Assembly: GCA_031253795.1 (NCBI GenBank)
Contig: JAIRVR010000043.1
Span: 1-42,688, forward strand
From: Burkholderiaceae bacterium
GTDB taxonomy: Bacteria; Pseudomonadota; Gammaproteobacteria; Burkholderiales; Burkholderiaceae_C
Length of the DNA: 42,688 bases
Direction: 5' to 3'
Each line of letters starts with the position of its first letter. Position 1 is the stretch's first letter. The translations under genes were made by a program, and so were the position numbers. Below, piece after piece: positions 7,606-15,622 of the stretch. Below the pieces are notes generated by a model. That model was given only the letters and a program-made list of their open reading frames with translations. It did no database searches and was not told where the DNA came from.

Positions 7606-8951
7606 TGCGTGGCCTGATGGTGGGAATGGATGGGTGGAATCGGCTGGGCGGTGGCGGCTGCATCGCCGGCGGGAGCAGCCTCCCGATTGTCGGCCAAGCC
7701 GTCGAGCACGGCGTGGGCGCGCTCGCGGTCGATGTCACCTTCCCAGGCGGCAATGGCCACGGTGGCCACGCAATTGCCGATCAGGTTGCCCAGGGCACGC
7801 GCAATACCCATGAACCAGTCCACCGATAGCACCAGGACCAGGCCGATGGCGGGGATGGCGGGTATGGCGTGCAGGGTGGCCGCCAGCACCACGATGGCCG
7901 AGCCCGGCACGCCGTGGGCACCCTTGGATGTGACCAGGGCGATGGCCAGGATGGTCAGCAGGTCGGCCATGCCGATGGGCGTGTTCGTGGCCTGGGCGAT
8001 GAACACGGCCGCCAGCGTGATGTAGATGGAAAAGGCGTCCAGGTTGAACGAGTAGCCCGTGGGGATCACCAGGCCCACGGTGGAATCGCGCACGCCCATG
8101 TTGCGCAGCTTGGCCATGATCTGGGGCAGCACGCTGTCCGATGAGGTGGTGGCGAAGACCACCATCAGCTCTTCACGCAGATAGCGCAGCAGCTTGATGA
8201 GGCTGAAGCCCGAAAAGCGCATCACCAGGCCCAGGACCACGAAGACGAAGAAGATCACGGCCACGTAGAACAGCAGCACCAGCATGCCCAGCTGCCTGAG
8301 CGAGCCGATGCCGTACTGGCCCACGGTGAAGGCGATGGCGCCCAGCACGCCCAGCGGGGCCAGCTTGATGAGGATGCCCATGATCTTGAACAGCACGTGC
8401 GACAGCGTGTCGATCAGGGCGCCCACCGGCGCGCCGCGCTCGCCCAGCATGGTCAGGCCGCAGCCGAACAGCACGGCGAACAGCAGTACCTGCAGCACGT
8501 CGCCCGTGGCGAAGGCCTGGACCACGGTGGTGGGAATGAGCTTCATCAGGAAGTCCACCGTGCCGCCGCTGGTCAGCTTGTCGGCATTGCTGGCGTAGGC
8601 GCTCATGGCCGAGGCGTCGAGCTTGCTGGGGTCCACGTTCATGCCGGCGCCGGGCTGGAACACGAAGGCCAGCACCAGGCCCAGCACCAGGGCGATGGTG
8701 GTCAGCACCTCGAAATAGATCAGCGATTTGACGCCGACCCGGCCCACGCGCTTGAGGTCGCCGGCACCTGCGATGCCATGCACCACGACGCAGAACACCA
8801 GGACGGGGATGATCATCTTGATGAGCTTGATGAAGCCATCGCCCAGGGGCTTGAGTTTGACGGCCCATTCAGGGGCCAGCAGTCCGGCGAGCACACCCAG
8901 GATGAGTGCGATCACCACCTGTCCGAACAGTGATCTGGCAAAGCGGCGCAT
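7602..8951 (-). CDS. dctA: C4-dicarboxylate:cation symporter (DctA family)
   Basis: The 449-residue inner-membrane protein is a member of the dicarboxylate/amino acid:cation symporter family, which imports succinate, fumarate, malate and similar acids. Family signatures include the serine-rich re-entrant motif VVFATTSSDSVLPQIM, GYSFNLDAFSIYITLAAVFIAQ and the ALVTSKGAHGVPGS loop. About eight membrane helices plus two re-entrant loops are predicted from the hydrophobic pattern. ATG 8951 (MRRFARSLFGQ) is chosen because it gives the standard N-terminus; the frame stays open to 9068 but that part covers the operator palindromes. It is the promoter-proximal gene of an operon with the GntR gene. Several residues differ from rhizobial DctA, so the substrate range is uncertain. 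Confidence 0.9.
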   Translation of the reverse strand: MRRFARSLFGQVVIALILGVLAGLLAPEWAVKLKPLGDGFIKLIKMIIPVLVFCVVVHGIAGAGDLKRVGRVGVKSLIYFEVLTTIALVLGLVLAFVFQPGAGMNVDPSKLDASAMSAYASNADKLTSGGTVDFLMKLIPTTVVQAFATGDVLQVLLFAVLFGCGLTMLGERGAPVGALIDTLSHVLFKIMGILIKLAPLGVLGAIAFTVGQYGIGSLRQLGMLVLLFYVAVIFFVFVVLGLVMRFSGFSLIKLLRYLREELMVVFATTSSDSVLPQIMAKLRNMGVRDSTVGLVIPTGYSFNLDAFSIYITLAAVFIAQATNTPIGMADLLTILAIALVTSKGAHGVPGSAIVVLAATLHAIPAIPAIGLVLVLSVDWFMGIARALGNLIGNCVATVAIAAWEGDIDRERAHAVLDGLADNREAAPAGDAAATAQPIPPIHSHHQATQ

Positions 8952-8976
8952 AGTCGTCTTTCGCAAGTTGGATAAT

Positions 8977-9011
8977 CTTGTATGCAAGCTTGCTAACGGC
9001 TTGCATGCAAG
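8977..9011. promoter_or_regulatory. Two 12-bp palindromes before dctA, candidate GntR operators
   Basis: CTTGTATGCAAG (8977-8988) and CTTGCATGCAAG (9000-9011) are 23 bp apart centre to centre, about two helical turns. The second is a perfect palindrome; the first differs at one base. A third overlapping palindrome GCAAGCTTGC lies at 8984-8993. They end 25-60 bases before the dctA start on the minus strand, overlapping where the promoter should be. The layout suits cooperative binding by two dimers of the GntR protein encoded in the same operon. Confidence 0.65.
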
Positions 9012-9238
9012 AATGTAGACAAGCGAAAGATGTGCCAGCAGAGGGTATTCCCTGCAGTTTTGCGCCACTCAAAAGCGCTTCAGCCTTGACTTCCGTGCGG
9101 GAAATCGAACCGCTTCCTGCCGGTGCCGCAGGGCCTGCGCGGCAGGATTTCTGGAGACCGCGGGGGAAGGCCCCCGGGGTGCTCACCAGCCTGGTGCGGG
9201 GGCGGGAAAACATGCCCGCGCATGGTGCGGCGGGTCGG

Positions 9239-9283
9239 GCATGGCCCCGTTGCGGGGCATGCAGGCGGTGCCGGAGCACCGCC
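9239..9283 (-). terminator. Tandem hairpins after the MHS transporter gene
   Basis: Two adjacent stems lie eight bases past the stop codon of the transporter gene. The first on the minus strand has an eight-bp stem GGCGGTGC/GCACCGCC around a four-base loop (9264-9283). The second has a ten-bp stem with one bulge around a three-base loop (9239-9262). Neither is followed by a T run, so this may be a Rho-aided end or an mRNA-stabilising 3' structure. The rest of the 339-base gap between 8952 and 9290 holds the dctA operators and another GC-rich inverted repeat near 9158-9180; I see no gene in it. Confidence 0.45.
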
Positions 9284-9290
9284 GGGGACG

Positions 9291-10592
9291 TCAGCGCAGC
9301 GTGTGGTCGTGCGCGCGTTCCTTGATGAAGAAAGCCGCGCACAGGCCCAGGGCCACGCCGAACATCACATAGAAGGCCGGTGCCATGGGCGAGCCCGTGG
9401 AGCGGATCAGCCAGGTCACGATGAACTGGGCAAAGCCGCCGAAGACCATCACGGCCACGTTGTAGGCCATGGACATGCCCGACGAGCGCACCTGGGGCGG
9501 GAACAGCTCGGCCATGACCGTGCTGAACACGCCGAAGAACACGGCCACGAAGACGCAGACCACGAGCTGGGTGACCAGCAGCTTGTGCACGGTGGGACCG
9601 TCGGTCAGCCAGGCGTACAGCGGATAGAGCACGACCAGGTAGCCGATCAGCGAGCCGATGGTCAGCACGCGGCGGCCCACGCGGTCCGACAGGGCGCCGA
9701 AGAAGGGCATGATCACCACCATCAGCGCGGCGCCGGCCATCTGCACCATGAAGGCATCGCGCATGGGCAGCTTCAACGTCACCGTGGCGTAGGTCACCAG
9801 GTAGGTGAAGGTGATGTAGATGGACACCGTGGCCGTGACCACCAGGCCCATGCCCACCAGGGTTTCGCGCGCATGGGTGCGCAGCATTTCCATGATGCCG
9901 ATCTGGCGCGCCTTGCCGCTTTGCTGCGCGGCCTGCATTTCCTTGAAGACCTCGGGCTCTTCCACATGGCGGCGGATGTACAGGGCCACGGGGACGATGA
10001 GCAGGCCCACGGCGAAGGGCAGGCGCCAGGCCCAGGCCATCAGTTCCTGTTCGGTGAATATCTCGGTGATCAGCGTGCCCGTGGCCGCGCCGATCAGCAG
10101 GGCCAGCATCTGGCCGGCCATCTGCCAGGAGCCATAGAAGCCGCGCTTGCCGGGCGGCGCCATCTCGATGAGCAGGGCCGTGGAGGTGCCGAACTCGCCG
10201 CCGGCCGCAAAGCCCTGGAGCAGGCGCGCCAGCACGATGAACAGCGGCGCCAGGATGCCCACGGCCGCATAGGTGGGTGCCAGGGTGATCAGGGCAATGG
10301 CCACGGCCATCAGGCCCGTGACCATGACCATGGCCGCCTTGCGGCCCTTGCGGTCACCGTACAGGCCCAGCAGGATGCCGCCCACGGGCCGCATGAAAAA
10401 GCCCACGCCGAAGATGGCCGTGGTCATGAGGATGCGGTTGATGTTGTCGTCGGGGTTGTCGGGGTTGCTGGGGAAGAACAGCTTGGCGACGATGGGTGTC
10501 ATGAAGGCGAACACCAGGAAGTCATACCACTCCAGCGCGTTGCCGATGACGGCGGCGACGATGTTGCGGGTCGAGACGGTTTGCTTTGTCAA
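9291..10592 (-). CDS. MFS transporter, metabolite:H+ symporter (MHS) family
   Basis: This 433-residue inner-membrane protein has twelve predicted helices and is of the ProP/KgtP/ShiA type, which import organic acids or osmolytes with protons. Signatures are NALEWYDFLVFAFM in helix 1, the cytoplasmic loop GLYGDRKGRKAAM after helix 2, LLQGFAAGGEFGTSTALLIEMAPPGKRGFYGS in helices 4-5 and the repeat loop LSDRVGRRVL after helix 8. Length and order match the family. The gene is divergent from the argE-like gene at 10768, separated by 175 bases, so the two may share control, for instance import of an acylated amino acid that the deacylase then cleaves. That link is an inference; citrate or oxoglutarate are equally possible substrates. 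Confidence 0.88.
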   Translation of the reverse strand: MTKQTVSTRNIVAAVIGNALEWYDFLVFAFMTPIVAKLFFPSNPDNPDDNINRILMTTAIFGVGFFMRPVGGILLGLYGDRKGRKAAMVMVTGLMAVAIALITLAPTYAAVGILAPLFIVLARLLQGFAAGGEFGTSTALLIEMAPPGKRGFYGSWQMAGQMLALLIGAATGTLITEIFTEQELMAWAWRLPFAVGLLIVPVALYIRRHVEEPEVFKEMQAAQQSGKARQIGIMEMLRTHARETLVGMGLVVTATVSIYITFTYLVTYATVTLKLPMRDAFMVQMAGAALMVVIMPFFGALSDRVGRRVLTIGSLIGYLVVLYPLYAWLTDGPTVHKLLVTQLVVCVFVAVFFGVFSTVMAELFPPQVRSSGMSMAYNVAVMVFGGFAQFIVTWLIRSTGSPMAPAFYVMFGVALGLCAAFFIKERAHDHTLR

Positions 10593-10710
10593 GGCAGTTC
10601 CATTTCCAAAAGGGGATTGAAAAGGCGGCAGTCACGTCCGGGGCATGGGGCGAGGTCCACACCCGGTATGGAACCCGGGCGTACACTGCTTCGCCATATG
10701 CAATGCCGAT

Positions 10711-10753
10711 GCCATGGCCTGGGCCGCCACCGAAAGGCGGGCCAGGCCATGGC
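10711..10753 (+). promoter_or_regulatory. Large hairpin in the argE leader
   Basis: Two 18-base arms (10711-10728 and 10736-10753) pair at 17 of 18 positions around the seven-base loop ACCGAAA. The arms begin GCCATGGCCTGG. The structure ends 14 bases before the argE start codon and is not followed by a T run, so it is not a normal terminator for an upstream plus-strand gene; there is none. A TACACT box at 10682-10687 could be a -10 element, placing the hairpin in the 5' untranslated region. Confidence 0.6.
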
Positions 10754-10767
10754 ACCCATGGAACCAC

Positions 10768-11931
10768 ATGACTACCTGGAAAAATACCCGCGACTGGCTG
10801 GAAACGCTGGTCGGTTTCGACACCACCAGCCGCAACTCCAACCTGGCCTTGATCGAGTGTGTACGCGATGCATTGGCCACGCAAGGCGTGAAGGCCCAAT
10901 TGTTCCACTCTCCGGACGGTGCCAAGGCCAATCTGTTCGCCACCCTGCCCGCGCGCACCGGTGAAACCCAGGGCGGCATCGTGCTGTCCGGCCACACGGA
11001 CGTGGTGCCGGTCGATGGCCAGCACTGGGACACCCACCCCTTCGCCCTGGTCGAGAAGGACGGGCGCCTGTACGGCCGCGGCAGCTGCGACATGAAAGGC
11101 TTCATCGCCGCCTCGCTGGCCCTGGTGCCCGAATTCCTGGCCGCGCCGGGCGCCAGGCCCCTGCACCTGGCCTTCTCGTACGACGAGGAAGTGGGCTGTG
11201 CGGGCGCACCCCTGATGATCAACCAGCTCAAGGCCCAGGGCGCCCGCTTCGATGGCTGCGTGGTCGGCGAGCCCACCAGCATGCAGGTTGTGGTGGCCCA
11301 CAAGGGCATCAACCTCTACCGCTGCCGCGTGCACGGCAAGGCCGCGCATTCCTCGCTGACGCCGCGCGGCAGCAATGCCATCGAATACGCGGCACGGCTG
11401 ATCTGCCGCATCCGCGATATCGCCGACCATTTCAAGGCCCACGGCCCCTACGACGAATTCTTCGACGTGCCTTTCACCACCATGACCACCAACCAGATCC
11501 AGGGTGGCATTGCGGTCAACACCATTCCCGAGCTGTGCGAGTTCGCCTATGAGTTCCGCAACCTGCCGGGCATGTCGGTCGAAGGCATACAGAGCCAGGT
11601 CGAGGCCTATGTGCGCGACGAACTGCTGCCGCGCATGCGCGCCGAGTTCGCCGATGCGCGCATCGAGATCGAGACCGGGGCCAGCGCACCCGCGCTGGAA
11701 GCTTCGGAAGAGGCCGCCATCACCGCCCTGGTGCGCGCGCTGACGGGCGATCAGGACAAGCGCAAGGTGGCCTACGGCACCGAGGCTGGCCTGTTCCACA
11801 ACGCCGGCATTCCCACCGTGGTCTGCGGCCCCGGCTCCATCGAGCAGGCGCACAAGCCCAACGAGTTCGTGGAGCTGTCCCAGCTCGATGCCTGCGAACG
11901 CTTTCTGCGCAAGATGGGCAAGAGTCTGTAG
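10768..11931 (+). CDS. argE: Acetylornithine deacetylase-like M20 deacylase
   Basis: The 387-residue cytoplasmic zinc enzyme is of the M20/ArgE family, removing the acetyl group from N2-acetylornithine to give ornithine. Visible metal and catalytic residues are His76 and Asp78 in LSGHTDVVP, Asp108 in GRGSCDMKG, and Glu140-Glu141 in SYDEEVGCAGA. The zinc-ligand His near the C-terminus is in EQAHKPNEF. ATG 10768 is chosen because MTTWKNTRDWLETLVGF is the standard start; the frame is open to 10645 but that stretch contains the hairpin. The gene stands alone next to a transporter rather than with other arginine genes. A related acyl-amino-acid substrate is therefore possible. Confidence 0.85.
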   Translation: MTTWKNTRDWLETLVGFDTTSRNSNLALIECVRDALATQGVKAQLFHSPDGAKANLFATLPARTGETQGGIVLSGHTDVVPVDGQHWDTHPFALVEKDGRLYGRGSCDMKGFIAASLALVPEFLAAPGARPLHLAFSYDEEVGCAGAPLMINQLKAQGARFDGCVVGEPTSMQVVVAHKGINLYRCRVHGKAAHSSLTPRGSNAIEYAARLICRIRDIADHFKAHGPYDEFFDVPFTTMTTNQIQGGIAVNTIPELCEFAYEFRNLPGMSVEGIQSQVEAYVRDELLPRMRAEFADARIEIETGASAPALEASEEAAITALVRALTGDQDKRKVAYGTEAGLFHNAGIPTVVCGPGSIEQAHKPNEFVELSQLDACERFLRKMGKSL

Positions 11932-11936
11932 CCATT

Positions 11937-12042
11937 CCCTGAGTCGCTTCGCGCCTTCCCCCCTCTTCGGTGGGGGCGTACGGGCAGCCGGCGACACCCT
12001 TGCTGCGGGCGGCACGGCCGGCCCTGGCCCTTGCTCGGTGTT
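11937..12042 (+). repeat. Dispersed two-hairpin intergenic repeat, copy A
   Basis: This element lies just after argE. It opens with CCCTGAGTCGCTTCGCGCCTT, then a run of C, a short loop and a run of G, then GCGACACCCTTGCTGCGGG and ends near CCTTGCTCGGTGTTC. The same order of blocks recurs at 25696-25774 and 31301-31472 (minus orientation) and at 35831-35922. The C-run/G-run block forms a hairpin. Copy A has a disrupted first stem. Confidence 0.6.
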
Positions 12043-12101
12043 CATCGCTTCGGGGCACGGGAGTGTCGAGGCAATGCCCAAGAAATCTCGTCTTGCCCCG
12101 C

Positions 12102-13115
12102 TCAGCGCACCGGGATCGCGATGGGCCGCAGCGGCGCGGCGTCGCCGCCGCGGATCTTCAGCGGGCCGCCGATGAAGGCGAACTCGTAGACCTTGTCGCG
12201 CGACAGCTCGTCCAGGGCCACCAGCTCCATGATGGGAATGCCCTGCTGGGCCAGCAGGTAGGAGTGCAGGGGCACGTAGTCGTCATCCACCTCCGACGGG
12301 AAGGTCTCCAGGCTCAGATTGTCGGCGCCCACGACCATGGCGCCTCCTTCCTCGGCCAGGAAGCGTGCGGCATCCAGGCCCAGGCCCGGGGGCCTGGCCA
12401 TGTAGGCCTGGGGCTGGCCGTAGAGCTTCATGCGGCCCGTGCGGATCAGCACGATGTCGCCCTTTTGCAGGCTCACGCCCTGGCGCCGCAGCGCGTCCTT
12501 CAGGTCCTGGCGCGTGATGCGGTACTGGTCGGGCAGCATGTCCACGCCCTGGGCGGCGGCCACGTCGATCATCACGCCGCGTGCCACCAGGGGCGGGAAT
12601 TTCTCGATGCCCGTGCGTTGCCAGCCCCGGTCGCCCAGGTGCTCGTCGGCGCGAAAGCCGTTCCAGATGCGGCCGCGGATGCCGAAGTGGTTGAGCGCGT
12701 CGATGTGCGTGCCCGTGTGGCTGTACATGGAAAACGCCGTGCCCGTATAGCTGCGCGTGGCGTTCATGTCCTTGCCCACGCCCATGGGGTCGTCCACCTC
12801 GGTGCCGCGCGGCGTGTGCGTCATCCAGAACTGGTAGCGCGGGTCGCCGGCGTCCTGCCAGCTGGGCATGCCGACGTAGTACTCGGTGGCCAGGTCATAG
12901 ACCTGCCCGCCCGTGATGCGCTGCAGGATGGCGGCGCGCGAAGCCGGCGTGATCAGGTTCAGGCGGCCGATCTCGTCGGCCGGGCCCCAGGGGCTGGTGC
13001 CCACGTCCTGGCGCGCGCCGGCTGCCGGCTCGTGGCCGCCGTGGGCCTGGGCCGCGGGGTGGCCGAGCGTGGCGGCGATGGCGACGAGCAGGGTGCAAAG
13101 GCGTGTGGAATTCAT
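12102..13115 (-). CDS. Secreted cyclase-family hydrolase (kynurenine formamidase-like fold)
   Basis: The 337-residue protein belongs to the cyclase/KynB-like metal hydrolase family. The metal-binding signature HTGTHIDALNH gives His133, His137, Asp139 and His143. The first 24 residues are a signal peptide ending AAQA, and a histidine-rich HGGHEP follows, so the enzyme is probably periplasmic, unlike cytoplasmic KynB. The opening WGPADEIGRLNLITPA and later GDIVLIRTG and VVGADNLSLETFPSE are typical of the longer cyclase family members that act on cyclic amides or esters. An AAGGAC site precedes ATG 13115. It lies downstream of a LysR gene on the same strand, which probably regulates it. The substrate is unknown. 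Confidence 0.82.
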   Translation of the reverse strand: MNSTRLCTLLVAIAATLGHPAAQAHGGHEPAAGARQDVGTSPWGPADEIGRLNLITPASRAAILQRITGGQVYDLATEYYVGMPSWQDAGDPRYQFWMTHTPRGTEVDDPMGVGKDMNATRSYTGTAFSMYSHTGTHIDALNHFGIRGRIWNGFRADEHLGDRGWQRTGIEKFPPLVARGVMIDVAAAQGVDMLPDQYRITRQDLKDALRRQGVSLQKGDIVLIRTGRMKLYGQPQAYMARPPGLGLDAARFLAEEGGAMVVGADNLSLETFPSEVDDDYVPLHSYLLAQQGIPIMELVALDELSRDKVYEFAFIGGPLKIRGGDAAPLRPIAIPVR

Positions 13116-13193
13116 GTGCGGTCCTTGATGGCTGATGGACAGCAAGCGTAGGCCGCAGGCCCTGCACGAATAAGGGGCGCGTGCTTGAGGAAC

Positions 13194-13212
13194 TCTTGAC
13201 GCGGCGTCAAGA
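13194..13212. promoter_or_regulatory. 19-bp palindrome between LysR and cyclase genes
   Basis: TCTTGACGC (13194-13202) and GCGTCAAGA (13204-13212) are perfect nine-base arms around a single G. The site overlaps the stop codon of the LysR gene and lies about 80 bases before the cyclase start. It contains TTGACG, a possible -35 box for the cyclase on the minus strand. It could be an operator for the LysR protein or a simple 3' hairpin; no T run follows. Confidence 0.4.
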
Positions 13213-14109
13213 ATCGCCGCCATCCCCCTCCATGGCGGCGGGCAGTTCCTCGGCCAGGAAATCCACGAAGGCGCGCACCTTGGGCAGCAGGTGGCGCTGC
13301 GTGGGGTAGACCGCATAGACATGGCGCGGCTGCGCGGCCTGGCCCGGCCAATCCAGGGCCACCAGCTGGCCCGCCGCAATCGCCGGTCGGGCCAGGAACG
13401 AGGGCAGGGGGCCCAGGCCCAGGCCCGCCACCAGCAGCTCGCGCAGCATGAGGCTGTTGTTGACATTGGCACGTGCCTCGCCCGGTGCGTCCAGGCCGTC
13501 CACGCCGGCCCACGGGCCTTGCGCAAGGCTGTAGTTCAGCAGCGCATGGCCGCGCAGGTCCTGCAGATCGGCAGGCCGGCCGTGGCGCTGCAGGTAGGCG
13601 GGCGCGGCGCACAGCATCTGGCTCAGCGAGGCCAGGCGCCGCGCGATCAGGCTGGAGTCGGCCAGCTCGGCGCTCAGGCGGATGGACACATCGAAGCCCT
13701 GGCCCACGGCATCCACCAGCCGGTCTTCCATGGACAGGTCGATCTGCAGTTGCGGATGGCGCTGCAGGAAGCGCGCCAGCAGCGGCGCCAGCGTGCTCAG
13801 CGCGAACGACAGCGGCGCGTTCACGCGCAGCCGCCCGGCCACCTGCTGCGACCGGGCGCGCACCGACTGTTCCAGCGCGTCGAATTCATCGAGCAGCCTG
13901 CAGCATTCGGCGTAGTAGGCCTGGCCCGTGTCGGTCAGTCCCATGCGGCGCGTGGTGCGCTGGATCAGCACGGCGCCCAGATGGGCTTCGAGCGCGCGCA
14001 GCTGCTTGCTCAGCGCGGCCGAGGAAAGGTCCAGCGCATCGGCCGCCTTGGCGATGGAGCCCAGTTCGACGATGCGCCTGAAGGCGCGCAAGGGGGTCAG
14101 CGTATCCAT
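13207..14109 (-). CDS. LysR-family transcriptional regulator
   Basis: The 300-residue protein is a LysR regulator of the CrgA/AphB-like branch. The N-terminal winged helix covers about residues 1-60 (FRRIVELGSIAKAADALDLSSAALSKQLRALE), followed by a linker helix and a periplasmic-binding-protein-like effector domain (about 90-290), with the run GQGFDVSIRLSAELADSSLIARRL typical of this branch. ATG 14109 gives the standard MDTLTPLRAF start. It is on the same strand as, and 91 bases upstream of, the cyclase gene, and divergent from the phnA gene by 140 bases. It may control either neighbour; the cyclase is favoured because of the palindrome in between. Confidence 0.88.
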   Translation of the reverse strand: MDTLTPLRAFRRIVELGSIAKAADALDLSSAALSKQLRALEAHLGAVLIQRTTRRMGLTDTGQAYYAECCRLLDEFDALEQSVRARSQQVAGRLRVNAPLSFALSTLAPLLARFLQRHPQLQIDLSMEDRLVDAVGQGFDVSIRLSAELADSSLIARRLASLSQMLCAAPAYLQRHGRPADLQDLRGHALLNYSLAQGPWAGVDGLDAPGEARANVNNSLMLRELLVAGLGLGPLPSFLARPAIAAGQLVALDWPGQAAQPRHVYAVYPTQRHLLPKVRAFVDFLAEELPAAMEGDGGDS

Positions 14110-14249
14110 GGGGGAAAAAAGGCGAAGGGGGTCGCGCAGCGTAGCAGGGCGCTCGGGTTTGCCAGGGCCTGCGCGCGGGGGCAGGGGCGACAATCGCCAG
14201 GTACGGCGCGCACGCCGCGCCCCTTGCCTTCATCGAATCTGCCATTGCC

Positions 14250-14606
14250 ATGCCCCATTCCACTCCGGCCTGCCCCCAGTGCGGCCTTGAAAACACCTAT
14301 CCCGACGCGGCCAGCTACATCTGCCCCGACTGCACCTTCGAATGGCCCATGCAGGCCGAGGAGGAGGCGGGCGAAGGCGGTGCCGGCGACGGCATCGTGC
14401 GCGACGCCAACGGCAACGCGCTGGCCGACGGCGATGCGGTGATCCTGGTCAAGGACCTCAAGGTCAAGGGCTCGTCCACCGTGCTCAAGAAGGGCAGCAA
14501 GATCAAGGGCATCCGCCTGGTCGACGGCGCCGACGGCCACAACGTGGACTGCAGGACCGAATTGGGCTCCATGCTGCTCAAGTCGGAATTCCTCAAGAAG
14601 GCCTGA
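14250..14606 (+). CDS. phnA: PhnA/YjdM zinc-ribbon protein
   Basis: The 118-residue protein is the YjdM (PhnA) family. A zinc ribbon sits at the start with Cys8, Cys11, Cys25 and Cys28 (CPQC and CPDC), followed by the conserved core [28 protein letters not shown] and the C-terminal [10 protein letters not shown]. Despite the name, this family is not the phosphonoacetate hydrolase; its cellular role is unclear. The stop codon is two bases before the start of the next gene, so the two are co-transcribed and probably translationally coupled. The gene is divergent from the LysR gene at 13207. The identification is firm, the function is not. Confidence 0.93.
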   Translation: MPHSTPACPQCGLENTYPDAASYICPDCTFEWPMQAEEEAGEGGAGDGIVRDANGNALADGDAVILVKDLKVKGSSTVLKKGSKIKGIRLVDGADGHNVDCRTELGSMLLKSEFLKKA

Positions 14607-14608
14607 GC

Positions 14609-15622
14609 ATGCTGGCGCTGGGGCTCGCGTTGTCGGCAGTCCTGGGGTTGCTGGCGCTGTGGGTGTTCGCGCCGCTGTTCATTGCCCTGGTCGCGGGCGC
14701 GGTGGTCGCCTTGGCGCTGCTGGCCCTGGCCAGCCGTGCCGGATGCACCGCCCGCTCTTTGCCCGTGGCGGGCTGGTGGGCCATCGCCCTGAGCGCCGGC
14801 GCAGCCTGCGTGGCCATGCTGGTGCTGCTGCCCGACCGGCTCGATGGCGCGCCCTTCCTCGCCTTCGGCATGGGCCTGCTGGCTGCCATCTGCGCGGGAG
14901 CGCTGGTCTGGTGTACAGGCTGGCTGAGCGCCGGGCGGCAGCCTGTGGAGGTGTCCTGGTGGACCGGCTCGGCCCTGGGCGCCCTGGGCACCTTCCTCGC
15001 CCTGCTGCTGGGCGGCCCCGACACGGCGGGCTGGATGGCCTGGCGTGACCAGTTGCGCGGCTACGAGGCCGTACCGCTGCGCATCGTGCTGACCGAGGTG
15101 CCCACGGCGCAGCGCGAGCAGGCCCTGGTCGAATTGCTGCAGCCTTTGCTGGAGCAGGGAAGCCGCGCCATCCGCCATCGCCAGTCCACGCGCTTCGGCA
15201 ACGCGGTCGAGCACGCCGTGCTGCCCGCCCGCTGGCGCATCGATGGCCTGCTGCTGGAGATCATGCTGGCCGAGCAACCGCCCGCGCCCCTGCTCAGCGC
15301 CCATGTCGCCCTGCTGGAGCAGTTCGCCGCCAGCGGCCCTGCCCAGGCGGGCCAGGCGCCGTCCTGGCTGATGCTGGCCAGCGCCCAATGCCTGCCGGCA
15401 CCGCGCCTGCGAGAACTGTCACGCCTGTTGGGCCAGGGCAGCGAGTTGCTGGCCCGCGCGCGGCGCTGCACGCAGCAGCGCTCGGCGCAATTGCAGCGCC
15501 TGTGGCCGCTGCTGGCCGGTAGCGTGGAGCGCGTGGAAGTGGGCGAGGCCGGGCGCTTTCATCCGTGGTTCGGCCTGCAGCGCTGGAAGGTGGCGGCGCC
15601 TCCAGAAAACCCCGAACCCTAG
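14609..15622 (+). CDS. Uncharacterised membrane protein coupled to phnA
   Basis: The 337-residue product begins two bases after the phnA stop. About the first 145 residues hold four or five hydrophobic helices (LALGLALSAVLGLLALWVF, FIALVAGAVVALALLALAS, WWAIALSAGAACVAMLVLL, FGMGLLAAICAGALVW and GSALGALGTFLALLLGG). The remaining 190 residues are soluble, with an alternating charged and leucine pattern, and no recognised enzymatic motif. The start at 14609 is set by the first hydrophobic segment and by coupling; the frame is open further upstream but that part overlaps phnA. Its stop shares the palindrome CTAG with the stop of rluE on the other strand. I do not recognise the family. Confidence 0.7.
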   Translation: MLALGLALSAVLGLLALWVFAPLFIALVAGAVVALALLALASRAGCTARSLPVAGWWAIALSAGAACVAMLVLLPDRLDGAPFLAFGMGLLAAICAGALVWCTGWLSAGRQPVEVSWWTGSALGALGTFLALLLGGPDTAGWMAWRDQLRGYEAVPLRIVLTEVPTAQREQALVELLQPLLEQGSRAIRHRQSTRFGNAVEHAVLPARWRIDGLLLEIMLAEQPPAPLLSAHVALLEQFAASGPAQAGQAPSWLMLASAQCLPAPRLRELSRLLGQGSELLARARRCTQQRSAQLQRLWPLLAGSVERVEVGEAGRFHPWFGLQRWKVAAPPENPEP

